From NCBI RefSeq assembly GCF_002283555.1, contig NZ_MVOI01000003.1, forward strand, positions 1,967,578 through 2,031,577: a DNA stretch of 64,000 bases, written 5' to 3'. The notes beneath the pieces were generated by a model. That model saw only the letters and a list, made by a program, of their open reading frames with translations. It was not told the origin of the DNA and ran no database searches. The position numbers and the translations under genes were made by a program. The DNA is from Rubrivirga sp. SAORIC476 (GTDB taxonomy: Bacteria > Bacteroidota > Rhodothermia > Rhodothermales > Rubricoccaceae). Position 1 is the stretch's first letter. The number at the start of each line of letters is the position of its first letter. Shown here one piece after another: positions 7,999-16,371 of the stretch.

Positions 7999-10827
7999 AT
8001 GGGTCTCCTGAACTGGCTCAAAGGACGCGTCGATCGCGATGCGCGCCACCTCGTCTATGCGCCCATCCCCGCAGCGAGAACGCTCGCCGCGCCCGACCCG
8101 GACCTCCCCATCCGGCCGCGCGAGGACTACGTGCGTCTGTGGCTGACCGAGATGTTCCTGAAGAAGGACCGGGCGTGGTTCAGCGAGTGGCACCCGGCCG
8201 TTCACGCCCTGACGCGGTTCCAGTACGGCGATGGCGAGGTCGAGCTGCCCTACATCGCAGGCCCCCTGAAGCTGCCCGACATGGCCGAGGCCAACGTCGG
8301 CCGGGTGCTCCACCTCAACCACGCGCTGACGCCGCTGGTGCCGTTCAACGGCGGCTCACTAGAAGTCGCCGCGGGCCTGCTGGCCATGAAGGGCCGAAAC
8401 GACATCGCCGTGCTGATCGGCGCGCTGGGACGCTTCGCCGATCTCCTGCAGGTGCCCCAGCTGTCGACCGCCCTCGACGTGGCAGCCCCGCTCGCCAGCG
8501 CCGTCGAGGACCTCCTCGGTGCCACCGACGGCGCCCTCCACCTCGGCCTCCACCAGACGTTCGTCGCGGACGGTGGGGGCGGCGCCAATGGGCTCCGCGC
8601 GGGTTACGTCGCGGTCGTGCTCGCCGACGAGGGCACGCTCGACCCGAGCGAACTCTGGGTCGCCGAGGATCGGCTCCGCCGCGGGCCGTCGGCCGCTCAG
8701 AGCCGCCCGCTCGACGGCTTCACCTACATGCTCTTTCGGATCGAGCGGCGCGAGGAGCGGAGTTCGTGGAGTGGGCTCGCGGCCATCGACAAGCCGTTCC
8801 GGGAGGCCGCGGAGGCGTTCCAGGCGGGCGATCCCGCGCTCGGGCGCACCCGCATGAAGCAGGCCATCTTCGCCGCTGCGGGCTCCCCCGACCTGACCTG
8901 GCCCGACCGCCGCCGCGTCGCGACCCGGCTCCAGGAGGAACTGGCCTACTTCGAGTCTCTGGTCGGCGCCCTCGGCGGAGAGGCCCTGAAGCGGACCTCG
9001 CACGCGTTCGAGGCCGACCTCGCCTCTGAAGAGCGCTCGCTCGACGCCCTCCGCGACGACCACGTGCTTCCGCTCGCGACCGCCCGCGCCCTCGGGCCCG
9101 TCGACCCTGGCCGCCTTCCTCCGGCCGACGGTGCCGAGCCCCCGGCCGGGCTCGCGCCCCTCTTCGAGGCCTTTGCCATCGAGACCGCCGCCCCGACCGA
9201 CCCCGCCGCCGTCGCTGCCCTCGTGGCGCCCGCGCTCGGCCCCGACTGGGTCGCCGAGCCCTACCGCGACGACGGCCGCCACTTCGAGCTGACGCGTCCG
9301 GCCACGCCGCTCGCCGAGGCCGAGGCCTGGGAGCGCACCTACGCCCTCCGCGCGACGCCCGGCGTCGCCTACGCGGAGCCGCTCTTCGTGGTCTCGGTGT
9401 ACGAGGACCCTGAGGCCCTCCAGCCTTCGAGCCCCTTCGAGGCGGCCGAGGGCGAGCGGCCTCACCTCCCGGGCAGCGACGACCCTGACTGGGCCCTCGA
9501 CCAGCTCCGCGTGCGTCAGGCGTGGGCCCTCTTCGACGACGGGACCCCGCCGGGGGCGGGCATCGTGGTGGGGCACCCGGACACCGGCTACCGTCGCCAT
9601 CCGGAGATCGACGCCAACCTCCTCGTCGACCTCGGGTACGACTTCGTCCGGGGCGACCGCGACGCCGAGGACGAACTCGACGACGGGGTCGGTACGAACC
9701 CCAGCCACGGGGTCTCGACGTCGAGCGTCATCATCAGCAAAGACGGCCCCCAGGCCGACTTCGGCGCCGACGACCCGCGTAAGCGCGCCGTCTCCGGCGT
9801 CGCCCCGGGCGCCCGGCTCATCCCCATCCGCACCGCGCGGACGGTCGCCCTGCTGAGTACCCGCCGCCTCGCCCGTGCCATCGAGTACGCCGTGGACCGC
9901 GGCGCCCACGTGATCTCGATCAGCATGGGCGGTGTGCGGTCCCGGCGGCTTCGCGAGGCGGTCCGCTACGCCGAGACGCAGGGAGTGATCGTGTGCGCCG
10001 CGGCGGGCAATCAGGTCCGGATGGTGGTCTGGCCGGCTCGCTACGAGGAGGTCGTGGCGTGCGCGGCGTGCAACGTCGAGCGAGGCCCCTGGGTGGGGTC
10101 GTCACGCGGGCAGACGGTCACAGTGTCGGCGCCCGGCGAGTCGGTGTGGCGGGCCCGCACCGAGCCTGCCCCCGACGGAGTGACCCACGTCGTCGGCCGG
10201 GGATCGGGCACCTCGTATGCGGTGGCGCACGTGGCGGGGCTCGCCTCGCTGTGGCTCTCGTACCACGGGCGCGCGGCGCTCCTGGACCGCTACGGGCCGG
10301 GCCGCCTGCCGGGCGTCTTCCGCCACCTCCTCACGGCGACCGCCGACCCGGCCGCCGACCTCAGCTCGTTGTTCGGCGCCGGGATCGCGAATGCCGAGCG
10401 GCTTCTCACGCAGCCCCTTCCGGCCCCTGCGAGCCCGTTCGAGGCCGCCGAGTCGCTCGACGAGGTCCCCCCCGAGGCCGACCCGATGGCCGAGGCCGCG
10501 GGCTTGTTCGACCTCGCGCCTTCGGCGCCCGCCGGGCCGTTCGAGGCTCAGGCCTCCGACCGCCTCGCGCCCACGCTCGCCGCCCTCCTCGGCGTCGCGC
10601 CCGAGGCGGTCCCGGTCGCGCTGGAGGACGTCGGGGACGAACTCCTCTTCCACCTCATCACGCGGCCCCGCGACTACGACCGCCTCAAGGCAGCCCTCGT
10701 GGCGCCCGCCCCGGCGTCGCCGTTCGAGTCTGACCAGGGGGCAGACCCCCGCGTGGCGCAGGTCCGCGCCGACCTCCGCTCTCCAGCCCGCTCGCCTCGC
10801 CTCCGGGCTCTCCTCACCGCCGACTGA
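7999..10827 (+). CDS. large S8-family (subtilisin-like) serine protease with unknown N-terminal domain
   Basis: A 942-aa protein. The S8 catalytic triad is visible: Asp528 in HPDTGYRRHPEID, His570 in NPSHGVSTSS and Ser739 in GRGSGTSYAVAHVAG, with the oxyanion Asn in AAAGNQ. About 330 N-terminal residues form an unrecognised alpha/beta region with no signal peptide, so it is probably cytoplasmic. A linker contains a short repeat [SG]PFE[AS] at residues 478, 812, 846 and 907, mostly in the C-terminal tail. The ATG at 7999 is chosen because residues upstream lack protein character. It is followed 15 bp later by a broken EAD1-trypsin gene. Two different proteases side by side, one with an effector-associated domain, suggest a conflict or cell-death type module (inference). 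Confidence 0.85.
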   Translation: MGLLNWLKGRVDRDARHLVYAPIPAARTLAAPDPDLPIRPREDYVRLWLTEMFLKKDRAWFSEWHPAVHALTRFQYGDGEVELPYIAGPLKLPDMAEANVGRVLHLNHALTPLVPFNGGSLEVAAGLLAMKGRNDIAVLIGALGRFADLLQVPQLSTALDVAAPLASAVEDLLGATDGALHLGLHQTFVADGGGGANGLRAGYVAVVLADEGTLDPSELWVAEDRLRRGPSAAQSRPLDGFTYMLFRIERREERSSWSGLAAIDKPFREAAEAFQAGDPALGRTRMKQAIFAAAGSPDLTWPDRRRVATRLQEELAYFESLVGALGGEALKRTSHAFEADLASEERSLDALRDDHVLPLATARALGPVDPGRLPPADGAEPPAGLAPLFEAFAIETAAPTDPAAVAALVAPALGPDWVAEPYRDDGRHFELTRPATPLAEAEAWERTYALRATPGVAYAEPLFVVSVYEDPEALQPSSPFEAAEGERPHLPGSDDPDWALDQLRVRQAWALFDDGTPPGAGIVVGHPDTGYRRHPEIDANLLVDLGYDFVRGDRDAEDELDDGVGTNPSHGVSTSSVIISKDGPQADFGADDPRKRAVSGVAPGARLIPIRTARTVALLSTRRLARAIEYAVDRGAHVISISMGGVRSRRLREAVRYAETQGVIVCAAAGNQVRMVVWPARYEEVVACAACNVERGPWVGSSRGQTVTVSAPGESVWRARTEPAPDGVTHVVGRGSGTSYAVAHVAGLASLWLSYHGRAALLDRYGPGRLPGVFRHLLTATADPAADLSSLFGAGIANAERLLTQPLPAPASPFEAAESLDEVPPEADPMAEAAGLFDLAPSAPAGPFEAQASDRLAPTLAALLGVAPEAVPVALEDVGDELLFHLITRPRDYDRLKAALVAPAPASPFESDQGADPRVAQVRADLRSPARSPRLRALLTAD

Positions 10828-10841
10828 CCTCCCGCCCTCCG

Positions 10842-11467
10842 ATGGCCTGCATCGACCTCGCCAACTCCCGATACAACGCGCTGCTCGATGCGCTCGTGGC
10901 CTCGTTCCCGATGCCGGGGACCATGGACGTGTTCCTCCAGACGCGGTCGGGAAGAGCCTCTACACGTACGTCGGCAGTGGGGGCACCCGGCTGATGTACT
11001 TCGAACTGGTCAAGCATGCGCTCGCCGAGTGCTGGGCCGACGAACTCATCCTCGAAGCGCTCAACGAGCGGCCCGACCGCGACGCCTTCCACGCGCTCGC
11101 CCAGTCGCTCGGCCTGACGGCGCTCCCGGCCCCCGCGGCCACCGAGACGCCCGCGACGGGCCTCCAGCGGATCGTCGATTCCACCAACAGCCTCATCGAC
11201 GTGACCGTGTGGCGCCAGAAGCTGATAGCCATCGAGGGGCGCGTCTGCCGCGTGGAGGTGCCCTTCACCGACGGTCGCCGCGTCCGCGGGACCGCCTTCC
11301 TCGTCGGGCCGGATCTCGCGCTCACCAACTACCATGTGATGAGGCCCGTCCTCGACGGCGAGGCCCAGGCGGCAGACGTGACGCTGCGGTTCGACTACCG
11401 GGTGTACGCCGCCGCGCTCGACGACCTGAACCAGGCCCGCCTCGATGACGGGCTCGCACTCGTGTAG
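10842..11467 (+). pseudogene. EAD1-trypsin-like protease remnant (frameshifted, truncated)
   Basis: The reading frame opens at ATG 10842 (ACIDLANSRYNALLDALVAS) and stops at 10994. The continuation (VGKSLYTYVGSGGTRLMYFE) is in the -1 frame from about 10945 and runs to 11467. Joined together they give an effector-associated domain 1 (EAD1) adaptor followed by the start of a trypsin-like fold with the catalytic His segment GTAFLVGPDLALTNYHV. The catalytic Asp and GxSGG Ser parts are missing, because the protein ends about 45 residues after the His. One missing base near 10945 would restore the first part, but the C terminus is still truncated. EAD1 domains pair effectors with NTPase-based conflict systems. 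Confidence 0.7.
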
Positions 11468-11548
11468 CGAGCGCTCGGGCTGCCGACCTCCCGACGGGGT
11501 GCGAAAAATTTCGCATCTCGCGTAACCCCCGGCCGCGGCGTCCGTCCT

Positions 11549-14281
11549 TTGCACAACGCCACCCCCGTCGCCTCTGTGCTCCGTTCGCTCCGCCTCGGCC
11601 TGCTCCTGGCCTGTCTCGCCCCCGCTGCCCTCGCCCAGTCCGCCGCCGCGCCCGCGCTCCGCGTCCTGCCGACCCTCCGGACCCTCCCCCTCGCCGACGC
11701 GCCCGCGCCCCGCATCGACGGCGTCCCCGACGAGCCCGTCTGGGCCACGGCGCCCCGCGCGGGCGACTTCGTGCAGCGCATCCCGGCGCCCGGCGACCCG
11801 GCCACCGAGCGCACCGAGGCGGCCGTCCTCTACGGCGACGACGCGCTCTACGTCGCCTTCTGGTGCTACGTCCGCGACCCCGGCACGCTGGTCGCCCGGC
11901 TGGCCCGCCGCGACGAGTTCGTGGGCTCCGACCGCGTCGCCGTCGCCTTCGACTCGTACGACGACGACCGGACGGCCTTCTACTTCGGCGTCACGGCGGG
12001 CAACGTCGAGCAGGACATTCTGATGTTCAACGACGGCGACGAGGACTCCAGCTGGGACGCCGTCTGGGAGGGCGCCGCGGCGCGGTTCGACGGGCCCGAC
12101 GGCGCCGGCTACACCGTCGAGATGCGGATCCCGTTCTCCCAGCTCCGCTACCGCACCGGCGACGGACCCGAGGTCTGGGGCATCCAGTTCCAGCGCCGCA
12201 TGCCGACGACCGGCGAGGACGTCTTCTGGGCGCCCATCCTGCCCGACGCCAACGGCTTCGTCTCCCAGTTCGGTCGCCTCGACGGCCTCGACGTGCAGCG
12301 CGCGCCGCGCCAGATCGAGATCGTCCCCTACGCCCTCGCCCAGCTCACCCAGGCTCCGGGCGACGCCGCGAACCCCTTCTACGAGGAGAACTCCTTCGGC
12401 CCCAATGTCGGCTTCGACGCGCGCGTGGGCCTGTCCTCCAACCTGACGCTCACGGCCACCGTCAACCCCGACTTCGGGCAGATCGAGGCCGACCCCGCCG
12501 TCGTCAACCTGAGCCAGTTCGAGAACTTCTTCGAGGAGCGGCGGCCGTTCTTCGTCGAGGGCGTCGACATCTTCGAGTACGGCGGCACACGCACCAACAA
12601 CGTCTCCTTCCGGCCGACCTTCTTCTACTCGCGCCGCATCGGCCGCGCGCCTACGCGGCGCCTCGGCGGCGGCGACATCGCCTACGTCGACACGCCGGAC
12701 CAGACGCCCATCGCGACGGCGGCCAAGGTCAGCGGCAAGATCGGCCCGTGGTCGGTCGGCCTCCTGAACGCGGTCACGCTGGAGGAGGAGGCCCGCTACA
12801 TCACCGTCGGCGGCGAGACCCTCCGGACGCCCGTCGAGCCGCTCTCGAACTACCTCGTCGGCCGCGTCCGCCGCGACTTCCGGGGCGGCAACACGGTCGT
12901 CGGCGGCATCGTCACGAACGCCTCCCGGCGGATGGGGGCGGACGGCTTCTTCGACGCCATCACGGCGTCCAGCGCCACGCTCGCCGGGCTCGACTTCGAG
13001 CACCGCTTCGCCGACCGGACGTGGTCCGTCAGCGGCGTCGCCGCGACGAGCGTGGTCAACGGCAGCGAGGCCTTCATCACGCGCCTCCAGCAGGCCCCCC
13101 AGCGCTACTTCCAGCGCGCCGACGCCGACCACCTCTCCGTCGACCCGACCCGGACGAGCCTCGCAGGCGGCCACACCGAGCTGTCCGTCCAGCGCAGCGT
13201 TGAGAACAGCTGGGACGCCTCGCTGACGGCCGCGGCCACCACGCCCGGCTTCGACGTCAACGACCTGGGCTTCCAGAACCGCGCCGACGTGGCGTCGGTC
13301 AACTACTTCGTGGGGCGTCGCCAGTCCGAGGCCGCCCCGCTCCGCCGCTACAGCGTATTCCACTACGGCGGCTACGTCAGCAACTTCGACGGCGACCTGA
13401 TCGGCCACTACTACGGCGGCGGCGCCTACGCGCAGTTCCAGAACCAGTGGTCGCTGAACCTGAACGTGAACGCGACGGGGCCGCAGAAGAACGACCGCCT
13501 CACGCGCGGCGGCCCGATCGCCGCCCGACCGACCGACGCCGGCATCAACGTGAGCCTGTCGACGGACCAGAGCCGGGTCGTCTCCGGCGGGGTCTTCGGG
13601 AGCCTCCGCTCCGAGTTCGCCAACGACTACGACGGCGCCCCGGCCGAGTACGACCGCTACGTCGGCGCCGAGGTGACGGTCCGCCCCAGCAACGCGCTCT
13701 CGATCTCGCTGGAGCCGGAGATGGGCTGGGAGCTCGACAACGACCAGTTCGTCGACCGCATCGCAGACCCCGCCGCCGCGTCCACCTTCGGCACGCGCTA
13801 CGTCTTCGCCGACATCCGCCAGCTGTCGTTCAACCTCGGCCTCCGCGCCGACTGGACGTTCACGCCCGACCTGACGCTCCAGCTCTTCGCCCAGCCGTTC
13901 GTGACCACGGGCCAGTTCGCCAACCTCAAGGAGTTCCGCACGCCCGGCTCGTTCGACTTCGACGTGTACGGCGTCGCGCGCGGCACCGTGGACGAGGTGA
14001 TCGAGGACGGCGCCGTGGTGGCCTTCGACGTGGACCCCGGCGACGGTGGCGCGGCGTTCCGGCTCGACAACCGCGACTTCAACTTCCGCTCGCTGCGCGG
14101 CAACGCCGTCCTGCGCTGGGAGTGGCGCCCGGGCTCGACGCTGTTCGCCGTCTGGCAGCAGCAGCGCACCCAGGAGGCGCGCTACGACGGCTTCGGGATC
14201 GGCGAGGAGATCGGCGAGGTCTTCCGCGCGCCAGTCGAGAACGTGTTCCTCCTCAAGGCGACCTACTGGTTCGGCCTCTGA
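11549..14281 (+). CDS. DUF5916 outer-membrane beta-barrel protein with N-terminal CBM9-like domain
   Basis: A 910-aa (or 901-aa) secreted protein. The signal peptide is LRSLRLGLLLACLAPAALAQ. A CBM9-like sugar-binding domain follows (APRIDGVPDEPVWATAPRA through WGIQFQRRMP), then a long DUF5916 beta-barrel region beginning FGPNVGFDARVGL with ERRPFFVEGVDIFEYG, ending in the aromatic GL typical of outer-membrane strands. The start is either TTG 11549 or GTG 11576; the latter begins directly at the signal peptide. These proteins are common in Bacteroidota and related phyla and are thought to be outer-membrane receptors or transporters of unknown ligand. Confidence 0.88.
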   Translation: MHNATPVASVLRSLRLGLLLACLAPAALAQSAAAPALRVLPTLRTLPLADAPAPRIDGVPDEPVWATAPRAGDFVQRIPAPGDPATERTEAAVLYGDDALYVAFWCYVRDPGTLVARLARRDEFVGSDRVAVAFDSYDDDRTAFYFGVTAGNVEQDILMFNDGDEDSSWDAVWEGAAARFDGPDGAGYTVEMRIPFSQLRYRTGDGPEVWGIQFQRRMPTTGEDVFWAPILPDANGFVSQFGRLDGLDVQRAPRQIEIVPYALAQLTQAPGDAANPFYEENSFGPNVGFDARVGLSSNLTLTATVNPDFGQIEADPAVVNLSQFENFFEERRPFFVEGVDIFEYGGTRTNNVSFRPTFFYSRRIGRAPTRRLGGGDIAYVDTPDQTPIATAAKVSGKIGPWSVGLLNAVTLEEEARYITVGGETLRTPVEPLSNYLVGRVRRDFRGGNTVVGGIVTNASRRMGADGFFDAITASSATLAGLDFEHRFADRTWSVSGVAATSVVNGSEAFITRLQQAPQRYFQRADADHLSVDPTRTSLAGGHTELSVQRSVENSWDASLTAAATTPGFDVNDLGFQNRADVASVNYFVGRRQSEAAPLRRYSVFHYGGYVSNFDGDLIGHYYGGGAYAQFQNQWSLNLNVNATGPQKNDRLTRGGPIAARPTDAGINVSLSTDQSRVVSGGVFGSLRSEFANDYDGAPAEYDRYVGAEVTVRPSNALSISLEPEMGWELDNDQFVDRIADPAAASTFGTRYVFADIRQLSFNLGLRADWTFTPDLTLQLFAQPFVTTGQFANLKEFRTPGSFDFDVYGVARGTVDEVIEDGAVVAFDVDPGDGGAAFRLDNRDFNFRSLRGNAVLRWEWRPGSTLFAVWQQQRTQEARYDGFGIGEEIGEVFRAPVENVFLLKATYWFGL

Positions 14282-14287
14282 CCCGCT

Positions 14288-14307
14288 CCGCCTCGGCACC
14301 GAGGCGG
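14288..14307. repeat. perfect palindrome CCGCCTCGG-CA-CCGAGGCGG
   Basis: A 9-bp perfect stem with a 2-nt loop, 7 bp after the DUF5916 stop. It is the best-preserved copy of the recurring family and may work as a terminator. Confidence 0.65.
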
Positions 14308-14327
14308 GCCGGTGCGTAGTCTCCGGC

Positions 14328-15326
14328 GTGCCCGAGATCCGACTCCAGAACGACGCCGCGGCGAGGGTGGGGACCGCCCGCGTTCGCTGCGGCGACATCC
14401 GGGAGCGGACGCCGGACGACTCCGGCGCTCGGCAGGGTGGCCTCAGCGCTCGCCTCATCCTGCCCGATGGCGACGAGGTGACCGTCTGGCTGCGCTCGCG
14501 CGTCGAGGTCGGCGGGAGGGCCTGGTTCGTCACCGACCTGTCGACCGAGGGCGTGACCCTCTTCGCACCCGACGAAGCCCCCGACGCTCCCTCGCCACGC
14601 CGACGCCCGACCCCGCCTCAGCTGATTGAGGGCGTCGACTGGTCGCGGGTCGGCTTCGCGTCGCTCGTCGCCCGGGCCGCTCGCGGGCTGGAGGTCACCC
14701 GCTTGCAGCGCGACGACCGTTCCCCCGTCGACGGGCTCATCCGCGCGTGGCAGCAACTCGGCGCGTCGCCGGAGCTCCGAGACGGCCTCTCCGACGCCAT
14801 CGGGCACCACGCGAGGTCCGGCGATCTCGGAGCGATCACCCTGACCCTGCGGTTCTTCTCGTCGTGCCCGACGGCCTCCGGGGGCGACGTGTTCGCAGAC
14901 CTCGCCCTGGCCGGTACGGGCCGGGAGGCACCCGACCCACGGTCGGAGAGGGGCGGCACCCTGTACGGCGCCCTCGTGCACGCCGCGTGCGTCTGGCGCT
15001 ACGGAGGCGAGACGCCCCCGGCGGTCGTCGAGGCGGCCTGCGCCGAGGCCCTGAGCGGGGCGAACCGAGACGTCCTCCTGGCCCTCGTCGACCTCGCGCC
15101 CGACTGGTTCGAGACGCACACCGACCGGCTCCTCGCCCTCTACCCGGGCGGCGTCGGCGCGATCTGGAAGTCGCTCGTGGCCCACGGCATGGCGCCCCTC
15201 GCCGCCGTCGACCGCGTGCTCCCCCACGCCGACGACCACGGACGCCGCAGCCTGCGCATCGTGATCCAGTACCGGCGCAGCCTCGACGCCCCAGCGCGCT
15301 CCGCCCTGCTCGCGCGGCTGGGCTGA
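14328..15326 (+). CDS. hypothetical protein
   Basis: A 332-aa protein that I do not recognise. A GTG start at 14328 is the first start after the previous gene and its palindrome. The N-terminal ~85 residues look beta-rich (IRLQNDAAARVGTARVR, LILPDGDEVTVWLRSRVEVG). A Pro/Arg linker follows, then an alpha-helical C-terminal domain (PVDGLIRAWQQLGASPELRD; ALVDLAPDWFETHTDRLLAL). No signal peptide or membrane segment is seen. A TAGTCTCCGG sequence ends one base before the start codon, which would give an almost leaderless mRNA. It lies directly upstream of the phosphorothioation genes but is separated by a palindrome, so membership in that island is uncertain. Confidence 0.7.
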   Translation: MPEIRLQNDAAARVGTARVRCGDIRERTPDDSGARQGGLSARLILPDGDEVTVWLRSRVEVGGRAWFVTDLSTEGVTLFAPDEAPDAPSPRRRPTPPQLIEGVDWSRVGFASLVARAARGLEVTRLQRDDRSPVDGLIRAWQQLGASPELRDGLSDAIGHHARSGDLGAITLTLRFFSSCPTASGGDVFADLALAGTGREAPDPRSERGGTLYGALVHAACVWRYGGETPPAVVEAACAEALSGANRDVLLALVDLAPDWFETHTDRLLALYPGGVGAIWKSLVAHGMAPLAAVDRVLPHADDHGRRSLRIVIQYRRSLDAPARSALLARLG

Positions 15327-15348
15327 GCGCGCGGCGTCGGGCACGTTC

Positions 15349-15400
15349 GCCTCGGTGCCGTCGGGGGTGCCGTCGGGGAGTTCCGGAGCGCGGCCGAGGC
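15349..15400. repeat. inverted repeat GCCTCGG ... CCGAGGC
   Basis: Arms of 7 bp separated by 38 nt between the unknown gene and the DUF4007 gene. It is a looser member of the palindrome family. Confidence 0.4.
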
Positions 15401-15433
15401 GGGGGGACACGCCTCCTGGCGTCCGGCCGCCGG

Positions 15434-15442
15434 TACCTTCGG
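15434..15442 (+). promoter_or_regulatory. putative -7 element TACCTTCGG
   Basis: It ends 2 nt before the ATG of the DUF4007 gene, so transcription would begin at or next to the start codon (leaderless mRNA). It is the same motif as upstream of ruvB. Confidence 0.4.
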
Positions 15443-15444
15443 GC

Positions 15445-16371
15445 ATGCGATACAGTGGTCACGAGTGGTTCCCCTGCCGGTACGCCTGGCTGCCCAAGGC
15501 CGTCCGCGCGCTGGCCGACGATTCGGGCGCGCTGCGCGACACGGAGGGCGCCGTCGAGCGGCTCGGCATCGGCAAGAACATGGTCCGCGCGCTCGTCTTC
15601 TGGGCGACCGCGATGGGCGTCATCGAGGCGACCGACGAGGGCCACGCGGTGACGCCGTTCGGCGAGGCCGTCTTTGGCGACGGCGGCCTCGACCCGTTCC
15701 TGGAGGACATCCGGACGCTGTGGCTGTTGCACTGGCGCGTCGCCACGACCGAGGACCCGCTGTTCGCGTGGGACTTCCTGCTCAACCGCTGGCACCGGCC
15801 CGAGATCGTGCGCAGCGTCGTCCTGCCCGAGTTCATCCGGGAGGCCAACAGCGGCGCGCGGCAGTATTCCGAGACGACCCTAAGGCAGCACTTCGACGTG
15901 TTCATGCAGGTCTACACGCCCGTCGGCCGGACGCGCGCCGGGGCGGGGGAGGACCACCTCGACAGCCCGCTCGTCGAGCTCGGCTTGATCGAGACCGTCG
16001 GCGAGCGGACCGTCGGCGCGAAGCGCGAGCCGGTCTACGCCTTCCGTCGCGAGGCGCGGCCCGAGATCCCGCCCGCCCTGTTCGCCCTATGCCTCGCCGA
16101 CTTCTGGCGGACGCGCGCGCCCTCGGACCGGACGCTGTCGTTCCGCGACGTGGCCATCGCGCCGGGCAGCCCCGGCCAGATCCTCAAGCTCCCCGAGGCG
16201 GACGTTCGCGACCGCCTCGAATCCGTCGCCGCCGACACCGACGGGGTCTTCGGCTACCAGGAGTCGGCCGCGCTCGCGCAGGCCACCCGGCCCGCCTCGA
16301 CCGACGTGACTGACCCCGCCCTCGTCCTCGATCTGCTGCAGCGGGTCTACGCACCCGCCCTCGTCGCGTGA
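15445..16371 (+). CDS. sspB: DUF4007 protein, SspB-like component of DNA phosphorothioation system
   Basis: A 308-aa protein with the DUF4007 signature: MRYSGHEWFPCRYAWLPKAV at the N terminus, then a winged-helix-like part (TEGAVERLGIGKNMVRALVF, WATAMGVIE), and later TLRQHFDVFMQVYTP. From memory, DUF4007 proteins are the SspB/PbeB partners of phosphorothioation systems, where SspB nicks DNA at the modification site; I rely on gene order as much as on the domain. The stop overlaps the GTG of the ATPase gene by 4 bp, so translation is coupled. The order DUF4007 - ATPase - PAPS-reductase is that of sspB-sspC-sspD. No cysteine desulfurase (SspA) gene is in the window. Confidence 0.82.
   Translation: MRYSGHEWFPCRYAWLPKAVRALADDSGALRDTEGAVERLGIGKNMVRALVFWATAMGVIEATDEGHAVTPFGEAVFGDGGLDPFLEDIRTLWLLHWRVATTEDPLFAWDFLLNRWHRPEIVRSVVLPEFIREANSGARQYSETTLRQHFDVFMQVYTPVGRTRAGAGEDHLDSPLVELGLIETVGERTVGAKREPVYAFRREARPEIPPALFALCLADFWRTRAPSDRTLSFRDVAIAPGSPGQILKLPEADVRDRLESVAADTDGVFGYQESAALAQATRPASTDVTDPALVLDLLQRVYAPALVA

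Noticed and set aside
10814-14533. A 1239-codon minus-strand ORF
   Set aside because: It lies opposite the DUF5916 gene; no domain motifs, biased composition.
15445-16371. BREX or DISARM assignment for the defence island
   Set aside because: No PglX/BrxC-like, methylase or helicase genes are present; the DUF4007 and DndC/SspD-like pair fits phosphorothioation.
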